Assembly: GCA_037576215.1 (NCBI GenBank)
Contig: JBANDB010000021.1
Location: forward strand, 620,001-684,000
DNA length: 64,000 nucleotides
Direction: 5' to 3'
Origin: Armillaria gallica
Taxonomy: Eukaryota > Basidiomycota > Agaricomycetes > Agaricales > Physalacriaceae
In this document: positions 34,771 through 46,205 of the stretch, in pieces
How the letters are laid out: the number at the start of each line of letters is the position of its first letter
Position numbering within the stretch: the first letter of the stretch is position 1
The notes under the pieces: model-generated
Databases searched by the model: none
Seen by the model: only the letters and a program-made list of their open reading frames with translations
Told to the model about the DNA's origin: nothing
Made by a program: the position numbers and the translations under genes

Positions 34771-36414
34771 ATGCAGCGTTTCGCCTCTTCTGCCGCTCTG
34801 GCACTTGCTATTGCTGCCAGCTCGGTCTCTGCACAGAGCGCGACGACCTTTCCCGAAGGCGTCATCGCCTCTGGAACCATGGGCACGACTAACCCAGCCC
34901 AGCCAACCTTGGGAACAACCGTCAACCAGACATCAGACGCACGACTACTCACCCTGAACTCTGTCGATGTAAGTTATTTTCATTTTCAGGGCGCCGCCTC
35001 CTGTGTGTAGAACTAAAATTATGCTCACAGGATTGGTGTATCTTTGCTCCCCCCGAAAACAACACCATTGGTGAATCCGAGGTATGCGTGCGTGGTGTCG
35101 GTGAGGAGCTGCTGACTAAGCGTGGAGTGCAGGCTATCGAAGTTGCGTGGTGCACGAAGGCACGGAACAATGCCCGTGTTATCCCTGACGGCGTCATCAC
35201 TGGTGTTTCCTTCCTTAAAACTGGTGCGTTACTTTTTACTTTCATTTCCGAGTGTCGGGTAGGCTAACCTATTATGGGAAGACTTCTACGTTCAAATCTT
35301 TGGTTACGGGGATCTCACACAGCTGAACATCGCGCCTGGCGACTTCGGAGGTATGCTGCGCATCTGCCATTCCATCCCGTATGACATGATCTGACTGTTG
35401 CCCAGGTGAGCTCGATCCTCATGGAGCAACTGGTGCGGGTAATCCCGTTGGTGGTAACGTCACCACCAATGTCGTCACTGGCGCGGATATCAACATTGCT
35501 GAATGGATGGTGCGTTGTCGGGCATGTCTTGGCTGAGCCAAAAAGAAATTGATTAGTTTTCATTTAGCAATTCATTGTAAGTCCTCAACAGGATGTCCCT
35601 TCGGTATCTCACGAGCCGGCGATGATAGTCTTATTCCCAATTCTGCATTCGTGCCTGCACAAATGCCAACTCTTCTTACAGCGCTGCCTCGATGTGTGAG
35701 CACAAGCTTGATGAGATGGGCTGCACGTTCGTCATGCCAGGTATGTATCCTCTTCGGTCCTATAACCCTTTATGAACGCACCAACTTCCCAGGAAACTAC
35801 GGCTTTAATGGGACTTTGTAAGCCTTCTCGCCCTTTCACGGTTGGTACTGTAATTCACAAATGCCGCTCCAGTGAAACTTGTGATGCTGATGTTGCTTGT
35901 ATGATCATCTCCTTCATCTGATATCCTACATCTCACTGACGGGCACTCTAGATCCCCCTGGATGGTACCCCGTCGTGGCCGGCGGTACGACCTCGTACTC
36001 GACCTTCGCGCAGTACTTCACTGGAACCTACACTGACAACTCCGGCGCCACCGTGTCGTACACCGTTGGTGACACCGTTACGCCCTCCACTGTCGCCTTC
36101 ACCCCGGCGTCCAGCAACTGCCAGACCACTGCTACCATCAGTAACGGTTTGGCCGTCGCAACGCGCAGCAGCAGCAGCGGTAGCTCTGGCTCATCAAACG
36201 GATCGTCCGGAGGATCGGGATCTAGCAGCCGTACTGGTAAGTCCTATTTTCGCCTTTCAGGGTATGTGTTCTCAAAGGTGATGCAGCGAGCGGGTCGTCA
36301 GTGTCCTCCACGGGCAACGCCGCTGTTTCCTTCAAGTCTTCGACGACCTACCACGATGGCGTCACCCTCGTTGCCCTCATCTCTGGTATCGCCGCAATCG
36401 TCCTGTTGCATTAA
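34771..36414 (+). CDS. Macrofage-activating-glycoprotein-type surface protein, GPI-anchor-like
   Basis: Eleven exons: 34771-34968, 35031-35081, 35133-35223, 35282-35350, 35406-35509, 35568-35576, 35629-35740, 35793-35817, 35873-35898, 35952-36236 and 36287-36414, giving 365 residues. A signal peptide (MQRFASSAALALAIAASSVSA) opens the protein. The body shows blocks of the basidiomycete 'macrofage activating glycoprotein' family: DWCIFAPPENNTIGESE, IEVAWCTKARNNARVIPDG, FGGELDPHGATGAGNP, FCIRACTNANSSYSAASMC and FVMPGNYGFNGTFETCDAD. Then comes a Ser/Gly-rich, O-glycosylation-type linker (SSSSGSSGSSNGSSGGSGSS) and a hydrophobic C terminus (VTLVALISGIAAIVLLH) typical of GPI attachment. Exon 6 is a 9-nt microexon (Gln-Phe-Ile) needed to restore the conserved EWMQFISYSQFC block. 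The protein is probably cell-wall or membrane anchored; its molecular role is unknown. Confidence 0.85.
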
Positions 36415-36839
36415 GGAGGTTGTGTTTACGTTTTTATCTCATGATACACACATACATACCCCTCTATACACATTCTTTTTTGCAGCATGGACCTGTTTTA
36501 CATCACTGAGTATATAATATCTAACTACGACGAGGGAGCCCGGATTCTCTACGTATGATGTTTTTTTCTTGCTTCGAAGTGGGTTCACGCTTGGATATTA
36601 CATACAGACGGTTCTCTGGATATTTGCTACGCAATTGGAGTCTGTTTTGTTCAATTGTGGGTCAGCTATTCGAAGTGATGCGGCATAAGGTGTTTCCACA
36701 GGTGAAAGTATGTGAGGATGAAGCACTTTTGTACAAAACTGACGAGGGCTATTTTCGGGCGTATCATGGGTACAGTGTAGAACTGTATAGAGCGTGTTTA
36801 CAAGGATCATACAACAAAGTGAAGTGACGAGGCAGCTCG
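36415..36839. other. Intergenic
   Basis: Holds the 3' UTR of the surface glycoprotein. One plus-strand ORF of 90 codons (36555-36827) has no recognised motif and I do not accept it as a gene. Confidence 0.4.
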
Positions 36840-37835
36840 CGTATACGTAAATGAGAAAAGGTTACAGAGTGGACAAGAATGCAGATTTATATCCGGAAGA
36901 GTACACTCGCCGAGTTCCAAGCGGTAATCAGGTGAAATGAAGAACGAGATGTATGAGATGTTCGCTCTCGAATTCTAAACGGAAGCGAGCGATGCGCCAA
37001 GAAGAAACCCGTATAGAGCGGATAACGAGGTATTACTTAATTGGCCATACCATGCCTCTATGCTCTTTTTGACAAGGAGAAACCGACGGAAGACTTGTCC
37101 GGGATACATGGCCCCTTCGACGCTGGAAGTCCCCCATAGACTTGACTTGAGCATGTCCATCAAATACTGAACTAGACTCGAAGAAACTTTGATCGTTAGG
37201 GGTTTCAGCCGAGGGGCGAGATTAGCATGGACGTTGCTAGTAAGAGCGAAGCGATGAAAGAAGCCAGGCCTGGAATGATCGTCTGTTCAACATAGTGGTA
37301 GGCATGTTTTTGAGAGGAGTGCAATAAAGGCGTAAGAGCCAAATTATCAAGCACAATTGCAAGGTCGTCCGTTATATATGTATTGTCGAATATAAGATAT
37401 TGGAGCTGATGCGTGTGAGGTAGAGATGAGAAGATTAGTTAGCCCTATGAAGCAGAGAGGCTTTCACGGGGCGCAATGCTGGGGCATCCATAAAAAGTGC
37501 CGGCGCTGACGTTGCGTTTTCTCCTGATAACATAGGGTGAGACGCGAGAAAAATGAAGTAACTGCTCATGGAGACGCTAGGATGATCGAGACTTTGGTAG
37601 AGAAAATGTTGCTTGTTTCCATCGATGAGCAGTAGTTCAAAGAATTCTTACGATTCGCGTTGTCTGTAATCAGGAACAGATGAAGCCTTTATGGGGTCGC
37701 GGATAGTGAACGGTAGAGCATGGTTGCCAGACCTGGCGAGGTAAAGATGGAGGTAATCGATACTCGCTTGTCATGGATGTACTTTCGAAGGTCGACCATA
37801 GAGCATTACTTCAAATTTGAAATCGAGCGTCTTCC
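36840..37835 (-). pseudogene. Decayed copy of the F-box gene at 46206-47621
   Basis: DNA similarity to the region 45985-47410 is obvious in several blocks: 36950-37060 matches the 3' end and flank of the F-box gene (the GGAAGCGAGAGATGCGCCAAG-like word and the GTATAGAGCGGATAA word), 37440-37680 matches the middle, and 37770-37830 matches the part around the GAAGGTCGACCATAGAGCA word. About 400 bases of the intact gene are missing between the blocks and the frame is broken repeatedly. The longest remaining frame is only about 60 codons (36975-37163). It is a dead, internally deleted duplicate. Confidence 0.7.
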
Positions 37836-39689
37836 TCGGAACCACGGTAAGTAGCGGGCCGGCATTCCGGAATCCCGGAATGGATGACGCTTTTTGATGC
37901 TGAACCACCACCATCATGACAATTGCGTTCGAAAGGATGCTACAGCCGCAGCAAAACGATGAAGTCCCACAGTCCATTCTTCTGCACCGCGCTGTGCAGC
38001 ATGGATGAATAAATAGTATGCATCCATTTTCCCTTTCTTCGTGATCTTCTCTTACCTTACATACAGCGATGAAGCCGCGGAAAGTGCGACTACAACTACT
38101 GCATCTATTAGCGCTAATATCCGCTCTATTAAATAGATCTTCATCTCCAGGCCCCCTTCCGTGATTTCCTAGGTATCGCGTGATATTGGAATGCATGCTC
38201 GTTTTCCGGCATTCGTTTCGACCTTTTGAACGACGGCTAGCTTCTGTCGCATTTTCGTCCTTCGCCCTTCGCCCTTCGCCCTTCGCCTTTGGTCTCTGTC
38301 GTATGTGTTTTCGTGACGCGAAAAGAGTAGCCTAGGTGTGTGCATATTTTTTACTCTTTCCCGTACCCCTTGCTTATGTGTGTGTATATTCCCCCCCCCT
38401 CTCTTGTATAAACTTAAGCCGCGTTTATCCAACGTGAAATAGAATTTGGATCCTTGGCACGCTTTAGCCCTAAGGGTATACCGCTTGGCCCTGGTGCGTA
38501 CTTGTCCCATATTTATTGGGGAGGGGGGGGGTGTTTTGCTAAGTCCCTATGCAGCATCGCCCGTCTTTTCAGATACATAATCTCGCGCATGAAGTATCTT
38601 TATGAAGAAGACACCTTTTCACGTCAATCGACTCACTTTGTGGCCGGTACTAGGTAGTAATTGCAACTTGTAATCTATCGCTCTGCAAAATCATTGGAGG
38701 ACAAACGTCGCGCAGCACGCTAGCGGAAGCCTTGGCTACCGTTATTCTCACTGTATAGCAGTTCCAGGAGTATATGGGTACGTTCCTGATCGCAACCCTC
38801 CTGGGCGCCTTTGACCTAGGGACAGATCTTATGTTTGAATCTAACTTACCTACCCTCCATACAATGACGATCACCCAGCCGTCGTTCCATCAGTCCTTTA
38901 TAAGCTGATGCATCTCACTCTTTCTCATTGATGCGCGCGGGACCATTCATTCAATGATTATTGCTGTGCAAGCGCTCGCTAAAGCATCGTTGCCGTATCC
39001 AATACTGATCGTGAGTTGCATACTACCTTCGTTTGTTCTGTATCCTGATTTTCTTGGTAAAACCTAAGCCAGCGCTCTGCCGATTCTAACCAAAATAGGT
39101 TTCAGTTTCTCCTCGCGGCGTCCTATCCGAACACGTTACCGGTGCCACTATTGTCGCCGGGCGGGTGGTATACTCAGTGGCATTGATTTCTGGTGTTCGC
39201 CTTCTGAGTTATCAATTAAGCCCCGATTTACTCCAAGTGTCGACATGGTGCCAGTACCTTCAACGTCCTTGCTTTATCCTCCAAAGTCTGATGTTTCAAG
39301 CAGGATCCCTCTGCGGCGACAATTAATGATCTTTCCGCGCTGCGATGAACTTCGCTTATCTCGCTTGGCCGCAAATTGTGAAGTGGATCATTACTAGATC
39401 CGACGTACTCGTTGAGACCATGTTGCCAATCTCAAGGCTGGGGTTCACTAGTACGTTCTGCGCCATTTTTTGCTCTGTTCAAGAGCCTGATAGAAATGCC
39501 ACTTTTCAGATCCAAAGAGTGGTGGCCAGTGACGTGCACTACCCACAGCCTCGTATCCGTCAGACATCGGCTGATCTTGCTTACGCGGATGACGGAGCCG
39601 CCTGCATCTGAACGTTGTTGCTTAATGTACCACACCAAATGACACTGGTTCGCCTTCCAGCGATTTTGTGTCGCTAGCGAGTGTTGTGT
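37836..39689. other. Gene-poor region, possibly the decayed 5' part of the oxidoreductase pseudogene
   Basis: No intact ORF of interest. A short hexamer array (TTCGCC-type, about five units, 38256-38287) is the only clear local repeat. The part from about 38950 may be the unrecognisable 5' half of the pseudogene that becomes readable at 39690. Confidence 0.4.
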
Positions 39690-40500
39690 GATGTGCCGCC
39701 GTGGTGGACGACCTGGGTTCGTTCCCGTCCAACTTTCAGACAAGCGTACCCTCTTCCTATGGCCTCCTTGGAAATATCCAAGCCACCCCGCTTGCTTCTC
39801 TCATCTTCATCTCGTTTACGACAGGTGATGTACTTTACATCACTAGTCGAGTGGAAAATGGCATTGGACCAGACGCGCAGAGGATCATGTTCCTTCAAGA
39901 ACGATTGACGACCATTTACCTTACGACATGCATATTCGTACCAGATGGTCTCTCCATTCGACAGCACTGACATACATCTGTCCAACATTGTCCGTACAAC
40001 CCGAAGAGTTAACACCCTTCCTTCGGTTTAATGAATATCACCAACAACAGCCATCATCAAATGTATTTTGTCCTCCACAGTTCGACCATCGCTACCTTTA
40101 CCACGGAATCCTCTCATGGACCAGAGTCATCCCCTGCCAAGCTATCATCCCCGCTTTGTCCGGGTTCGTTGTTACGGGTTACTGACATGTCACGTCCTTC
40201 AACGATGACCGCATTTGGACACGGACGGCATCCTCCACCTATCTAGCCACCACTCGCACACTAGTGGGCGCGAGAAACCTGATAGTGCAGCTATGGGTGT
40301 GTCAGTCCCATTCGTGCGGAAGGTAGCAGAGATTCGGCCAGCGCTGTTAGGAGATATGTCCCTGTTACCACTGACCATCGCTATTGTCGGTATAACGAGG
40401 GATTTTCTCAATCGGAGTGTGGTTAGCGCTGTTCGCTGGTGGGATTAGTATGAGGCCCTCTTTGACTATACTGGGTGGTGTTACTTGGGACGGGCAGGGC
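39690..40500 (+). pseudogene. Decayed PNPOX-like / ferredoxin-reductase-like oxidoreductase
   Basis: Scattered over three frames are blocks of a fungal two-part flavoprotein: RRGGRPGFVPVQLSDKRTL (39693 on), then after a frame change GNIQATPLASLIFISFTTGD and NGIGPDAQRIMFLQ (to about 39905), RQ followed by stops and TSVQ-x-x-PYNP (about 39960-40010), FNDDRIWTRTASST (about 40200), VRKVAEIRPALLGDMSLLPL with VGI (about 40310-40400), and LFAGGIS-x-RPSLTILGG (about 40430-40480). The order matches a PNPOX-like FMN domain followed by a reductase domain with its AGGIGITPFL-type nucleotide loop. Stops and frame changes lie between all blocks, and a conserved Gly-Ile-Thr has been lost in the last. I read this as a pseudogene. 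The family name comes from memory of the block pattern and needs a search. Confidence 0.6.
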
Positions 40501-42458
40501 GGTGCAAGTGTCGACTTCGAGGGGGCTGTGCATGCTACTTCCGTTCATTGCAAAGGGAGGCGAGAGGACGGTGATGCATGTCTTCCTCGATGAACGTGTA
40601 CCGGGGAACATGCGTTCCGGTACATCGTGGGCGTATAAGTCCCGCATATCTTGTACAGCATCAGAGGACTAGGTAGGTAGGGAGGGGGTTGTTTGTTTTT
40701 GGGCCAGTGTCGTACCGTGAAAGTGTCCTTAAAGGACTGGTTCTGACCGGCGTTGAAAGAAAGCGGTCACATCGAAGTTCCGCTTTGTTTGAAGAAATTG
40801 CGACCGGGAATCTAAAACGCCAGTTAGATACATTGGGATACTTGGTATCCATTATTCGTGGCACGAGAGAGCACAGACGGGCAACAATACGAACCCTTCC
40901 CTCACCATCTACCTAGCAAACCACGATCAATTTACCATCTGTCTATCAATGCTTCCCATAACGTAAGTTTTTCCCTGCATGTATCCTGCAGTGTACTAAG
41001 TTTGTGGTGCATGCGTAGGAACCGACGGCTCTGCGATCATTCATCGTCCCCACGGAGAACACGTTGTCACGAGTGTAGTACTTTGGTCTGTCACTCTGAG
41101 GCTTCGACCAAGACATTCACCACACTGTGTAAACCGTCGACGATTTGGTACAGACCCAGACAGGCTATTAGGTTGCTGTGGAAGTGAATCAGGTATTTGG
41201 GCTGCGTCGGCTTTTGGTCGGTACATCACTTGGTGAAACAATCTATTTCTTGCTTGGCTCTTCGTGTACTATATTCATTCAATGTTCCACAGGGAAGGCA
41301 ACAACTCAATGGTTATCCGTGTAACTTGCGGCGCTGGCAGCCGTGGAATTTCTGCGGGCGGGACGAATGCTATTTTTCCTTCTTCGAATCCCTGAGCCAA
41401 CGACTGCAGCTGCTTTAGGCACAAGCTTTGAGCGGACGAGATGTTATCTCAGTCGCGTTTCCCTCGTTGGACACGTCAGGCTTTTCCACCTTTCGGATGT
41501 GGAGATTGTAGCTATTCAGTGATCCACGAGGAGCTTTCTACTGGTAATACTGCGCAGCAGGATTTTTACCTCTATGTATAGATGGCGGCACTCCTCTGTA
41601 TCTCATGGGCGTGTCAGCCTCTCTATCTGGAGCCAAGTCTGAACCTAGCGCATGACTCGATAGTACAGCATTACAATGAGTGGGACTGTGCATCAGTGCC
41701 AAGTCGACCCTTTTGCGTTCCAGCTGACTTGGTTATACAATTGCTCAATCTTGTAGATCCATCCCGCGAACAGTTAACCTCGTCACTGACGCTTTTCATA
41801 GCAACCAGTCGTAGTCCTGCCGTCTCTTGTGTCGTCATTTTTACAGCCATTCATCAATCAAGGCACTGGGAAAGGTTGGTGTTAAGTATTATGATTCATC
41901 ATTGATAGACTGCGTCAAGAGTTTTTTTCTCCTGCGTGCTCTTACACCACTGCTGTATCGTCAGATGACTAGACGAATGGAGATGGTATGTCTAGGTTCA
42001 CAGAAAGCGGGAAGATGCTTGACGTGCCAAGGCACCTACACTTTATGTGCTGTAAAGTCTCCCTGCAAAACATTGTGAGTGCTCTCGTTCAGCAATCTAT
42101 ACTGAGGTCCCTTGCGACATATTTTCAGTGTTTCGTCCTCACTGAAATCGCAGAAACCGCTCAGCAGTGCACATGCGATGGACTTAGGACTTAAAGCCGG
42201 CCTTTTACAGCACTCATGGTTCGTGTGCATATGGCTACAGCAACTTCGTAATATGGTAGAAATGTTTGAAGTTCCGAATATAGAAAACCAATGATACTCC
42301 ACAACCTTTGACATGGTACAGCCTCGCATTCATACTTTGATGTTGGGTTAACGAGACTGCTATAAAGTCATGGGTGATAAGCATCCTTAGGGATTCTTAA
42401 AGTCCAAGCCACTTTCGCTTTACTCGCCTCGGTGCACCATCCCTTGCAGTCGAGAACG
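40501..42458. other. Gene-poor region downstream of the pseudogene
   Basis: Short ORFs on both strands, none with a recognisable motif or splice model. The 3' remnant of the oxidoreductase pseudogene may extend into this stretch. The last 200 nt form the promoter of the transporter gene. Confidence 0.4.
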
Positions 42459-44813
42459 ATGTCTGACCCAGAGAAAGGATATGAAGATCGAAACGATCGC
42501 ATCAATCTAGTCAACAATGTCAATGCACGGTAAATCTCCATTTACAAGTTTCCCCACACCTTGATCGCTTACAATCCCCCACGGGGTGATTCAGGATTCA
42601 AAATCCCCTCCATGGTATTCCTCAGGATAAGCTACTCGCGCAGGTAGAGGAGTTCACCAGGGAGAAAGATTTCGATGAGTACATAGAGACATTCAGGAAG
42701 GGCGCGTTGCTTGCTCAGCGCCCTGGTGAATTCGAGACACTGCCGTTATTAGATGAGGCGGATCGAGAGGCAATCAGAAGAGAAAAGACGCGTACGCCGC
42801 ATCTCCCCCCTTCATTCTGGCATGTATTTTCTGACCATCCCGACAGACAAGTGGTCTCAACCGAAAGATCTGTACATAACCATCATTATGTGCTCTCTCG
42901 CTGCTGTTGTGCAAGGATGGGACCAGACCGGGTCGAATGCTGCCAACCTGTCCTTCGCAGAAAAGTTTGGTCTCTCCACCGCGGATAACGACCCGAATAG
43001 AGAACGTCATGAATGGATTGTCGGGGCTATCAATGCTGCGTAAGCACTAGTATTTTTAGTAACGTTATCTATTAATTCATTCGGTTAATGCATTCACTTA
43101 ACAGCCCTTATATCGCATGCGCACTCCTCGGATGTTGGCTCACGGACCCACTGAACAACTATCTTGGTCGTCGAGGGACAATTTTCGTTTGTGGAATCTT
43201 TTGTACGATTACTGTCATAGGTTCTGCTTTCTGTCACAAATGGCCTCAGCTAATCGTGGGTTCTTTTGCCACCCGAATCTGGGACGTATCAAAATTGATA
43301 ATGAGCAGGTATGCCGGCTGTTCCTTGGTCTCGGGATGGGTCCCAAGGCTAGTACGACCCCTGTCTTTGCCGCAGAGAGTACACCAGCCTCAATTCGAGG
43401 AGGGTTGGTTATGAGCTGGCAGATGTGGACGGCTTTTGGTATATTCCTTGGTTTCTGTGCAAATCTGATCTTCTACTGCATTGCTGGTGACGATGTTGCG
43501 TGGCGATTGCAGCTCCTTAGTGCAGTCATGCCAGCAGTACCGTTGGTTCTCGGGATATATCTCTGCCCTGGTACGTTTGAATTTTTCAGGTGCGGAGGGA
43601 AAAAATCTAAGGTTTATGAATGCAGAATCTCCGAGGTGGTATATGAAGAAGGGGCGATACGTTGAGGCGTTCAAGTCGTTCAAGCGGCTAAGAAACACGG
43701 AACTGCAAGCTGCAAGAGACTTGTACTATGTCCACCGACAGCTTATGGAGGAATACAAGGTCACCAAAGGAATCACGTATCTGTCCCGTTTTATCGAGTT
43801 ATTCACCATTCCTCGGTGAGTTCCAATGGTTAAATGTATCCCATCTCACGATCTTTGTCCAGTCTCCGCCGAGCGACGCTCGCCAGTTGGATAGTCATGA
43901 TCGCCCAGCAAATGTGCGGTATCAATATCATCGCGTTCTATTCCTCGATGCTGTTCGTCCAAGCGGGACATTCTACCGGCCAGGCAATGTGGGGTAGCTT
44001 CGGCTTCGGCTTGGTCAATTGGTTATTCGCATTCCCTGCTGTTTCGGCAAGTAGTCTTGTTATTTAACTCAATACATACCATGCTGATGATATCAGACCA
44101 TTGATACCTTCGGTCGGCGAAACCTCCTCTTGTTTACATTCCCAAACATGGCCTGGAGTCTGCTCGCTGCAGGGCTTTGCTTCAAGTTCATTCCAGAGGA
44201 AAGCTCAGCAAAGGTGCCGTTGATTGCGCTATTCATTGTCGTCTTTACTGGTAAGTCGACACCAATGGTCCATTGCTGATTTACTATTCTTATCACTCTT
44301 TTTATGGAAGTATTCTATTCTCCTGGCGAAGGACCTGTGCCATACACGTACTCAGCTGAGGTGTTTCCCCTTACGCATCGCGAGATGGGCATGTCATGGG
44401 CAGTGGCTACCTGTCTGGGTTGGGCTGCCGTCCTAGCTATCACATTCCCGCGCATGCTTACGGTGCTGACACCAGTGGGAGGTAAGTTGCCTCTCGTTTC
44501 CTTGTGGAAAGCTGTGAAATGACATGGTGGTAACTACCAACCTATAGTATTCGGGTTCTATGCAGGCCTTAATGTGCTCGCATTGACAATGATCTTCTTC
44601 CTGGTACCGGAGACCAAACAAAGGACACTCGAGGAACTCGATTATGTGTTCGCTGTGCCGATTCGGAAGCATGCTGCATATCAGGGAGGCACTTTCCTAC
44701 CGTACTGGATCAAGAAGTGGGTATTCGGACAGCGAGATGCTGTCTTGGAGCCACTGTACCACTTGGAGGAGGTGGAAAGTATAGCGGTATCTGAGAAATT
44801 TGTGGGCTATTGA
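42459..44813 (+). CDS. MFS sugar transporter
   Basis: Ten exons: 42459-42529, 42595-42791, 42847-43039, 43105-43255, 43309-43570, 43626-43815, 43863-44046, 44097-44250, 44311-44481 and 44548-44813, giving 612 residues. A long hydrophilic N terminus (about 115 residues) precedes the first membrane helix ([20 protein letters not shown]). Sugar-porter hallmarks follow: D-x-x-x-x-x-LGRRG after helix 2 ([15 protein letters not shown]), [10 protein letters not shown] and [31 protein letters not shown] after helix 6, [13 protein letters not shown] in helix 7, DTFGRR in the second half, [17 protein letters not shown], and [12 protein letters not shown] near the end. Together these place it in the sugar/polyol proton-symporter group. 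The substrate is not predictable. Intron 7 (44047-44096) starts with GC (GCAAGT). An apparent frame change near 42800 is explained by a normal 55-nt intron. Confidence 0.9.
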
Positions 44814-45320
44814 GATCCGTTCGTGGAATATGATTCAGATCACGATTTTCTTGACCTCGACCGGCTATCGATGTATCTATCTTGATTTGCCTTGTAACAA
44901 TTACTCAATGTACTAATAATGAAAAGGTTTAATGACTCTTTAGGAATGAACTAATATGCACTGCCGAATTCATAGCCTCGCCTAAGGTTAAATCCCAGTT
45001 GAACTTTGTCCTCAAGATTTTAAACTATTGCACGATTCCCTACCCAGGCGCACCCGCACCTGTTTAGGGTCCCCAAACACCTGCGCTTAGTAGTATAAAA
45101 GCCGTGTAGTCAGTAAGGTATCGCTGGCGCGATTGCCATGAACATTAGTTCCTATTCGCTTACAACGGTTAACGGTGAGTTCTAACACACACGGAGCATT
45201 GCAGGCAGACCATGAGGTAGTTATGTATAAGTAGGTTCATGCGTGTATACTACATAACTAGGCGATCTGGGTCCACATCGAGGAAAGACCCTGTCTGCAG
45301 GCAAGGATAGCCGACAGAGA
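44814..45320. other. Intergenic
   Basis: Transporter 3' UTR and spacer; no gene seen. Confidence 0.45.
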
Positions 45321-45704
45321 CTAGCGCGTTGTGAAATTATTTGAGGCCGACGACCCATAGAAGAAAATTCCTGTACAGCGATTCAAAAATGTGGGCTTCC
45401 CTGTCCTCCCCGATGTTACATTCCGGTACACTGCTCCGCTCATCTGTTTCCAGGTATCATGGCCATAGCAGGACGAAGGAGCCAATCGAGTCCTTCCCGA
45501 AGGATCTCGTTCTCGATTGAAATGTTGCACGACACCGAAGCTGGTGCAGACACCCCCATATCCTACAAGGGAGGATAGGTGGCCCCCAAGAGGACTCCTC
45601 CCACGGTATAGACCAGTCCATTTATGACTAGACACTGATGGTGTTGGTGTTGGTGTTGTTACCGTTTTGTTTTTTGGTTGACTGACTGGAGTGATCGAAG
45701 ACAT
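45321..45704 (-). CDS. Possible small protein of unknown function
   Basis: An open frame of 127 residues starts MSSITPVSQPKNKTVTTPTP. The first 28 residues are Thr/Pro-rich, partly encoded by a GGTGTT-type repeat on the plus strand. The remainder has a mixed, protein-like composition with four cysteines. There is no signal peptide, membrane segment or motif I recognise, and no paralogue in the window. It may be a chance ORF or a gene remnant. Confidence 0.25.
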   Translation of the reverse strand: MSSITPVSQPKNKTVTTPTPTPSVSSHKWTGLYRGRSPLGGHLSSLVGYGGVCTSFGVVQHFNRERDPSGRTRLAPSSCYGHDTWKQMSGAVYRNVTSGRTGKPTFLNRCTGIFFYGSSASNNFTTR

Positions 45705-46205
45705 CGTTACCTACATGTGATTATGTTCAGCGTAGAAGGATTTGCATAATCCTGCCGTTCTTCAATATTAGTACAGAATGAGAAGGAAGAAGTGTTGTAG
45801 TTCGAGCACGGGAGGGAACGAAAAGAGCAACTCGTTTAGACCTAGTATGTCGACATGGTGGTAAACGGTAAAGAAAAGGAAAGCTACGGGTACGGTAAAT
45901 AACGGGTTCAGAGCCGGTTGATTCCGACGGCTCGTACAGCCACCAGTAACTCCAATAAGAAGCTGAAGGACGCGTGCAGTATATGTCGATGAGAAAAGGT
46001 TATGGAGAGGAAAAGAATGCAGATTTAAATAAATACGGGAGAGTAAACTCGCCAACTACCAAGACCACGTGAAATGAGGAATGAGGTGTAAGTATAGATG
46101 CCTACTCGAATTCCAAACGGAAGCGAGAGATGCGCCAAGAAATGTATCGTATAGAGCGGATAAGGATGAGCATAACGGTATCAGTTATTAGGCCAAATCA
46201 TGCCC
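45705..46205. other. Intergenic; part duplicated near 36840
   Basis: The segment from about 45985 to 46205 is the 3' flank of the F-box gene and recurs next to the F-box pseudogene at 36840-37050, showing that the duplication included flanking DNA. Confidence 0.5.

Noticed and set aside
38256..38287. Hexamer array considered as a CRISPR-like or regulatory repeat
   Set aside because: About five directly adjacent 6-mers without spacers: a simple microsatellite. No CRISPR array is expected or seen in this eukaryotic sequence.
42780..42850. Apparent frameshift in the MFS transporter
   Set aside because: A 55-nt intron (42792-42846) joins REKT to HKWSQP in frame and matches the family pattern, so the gene is intact.
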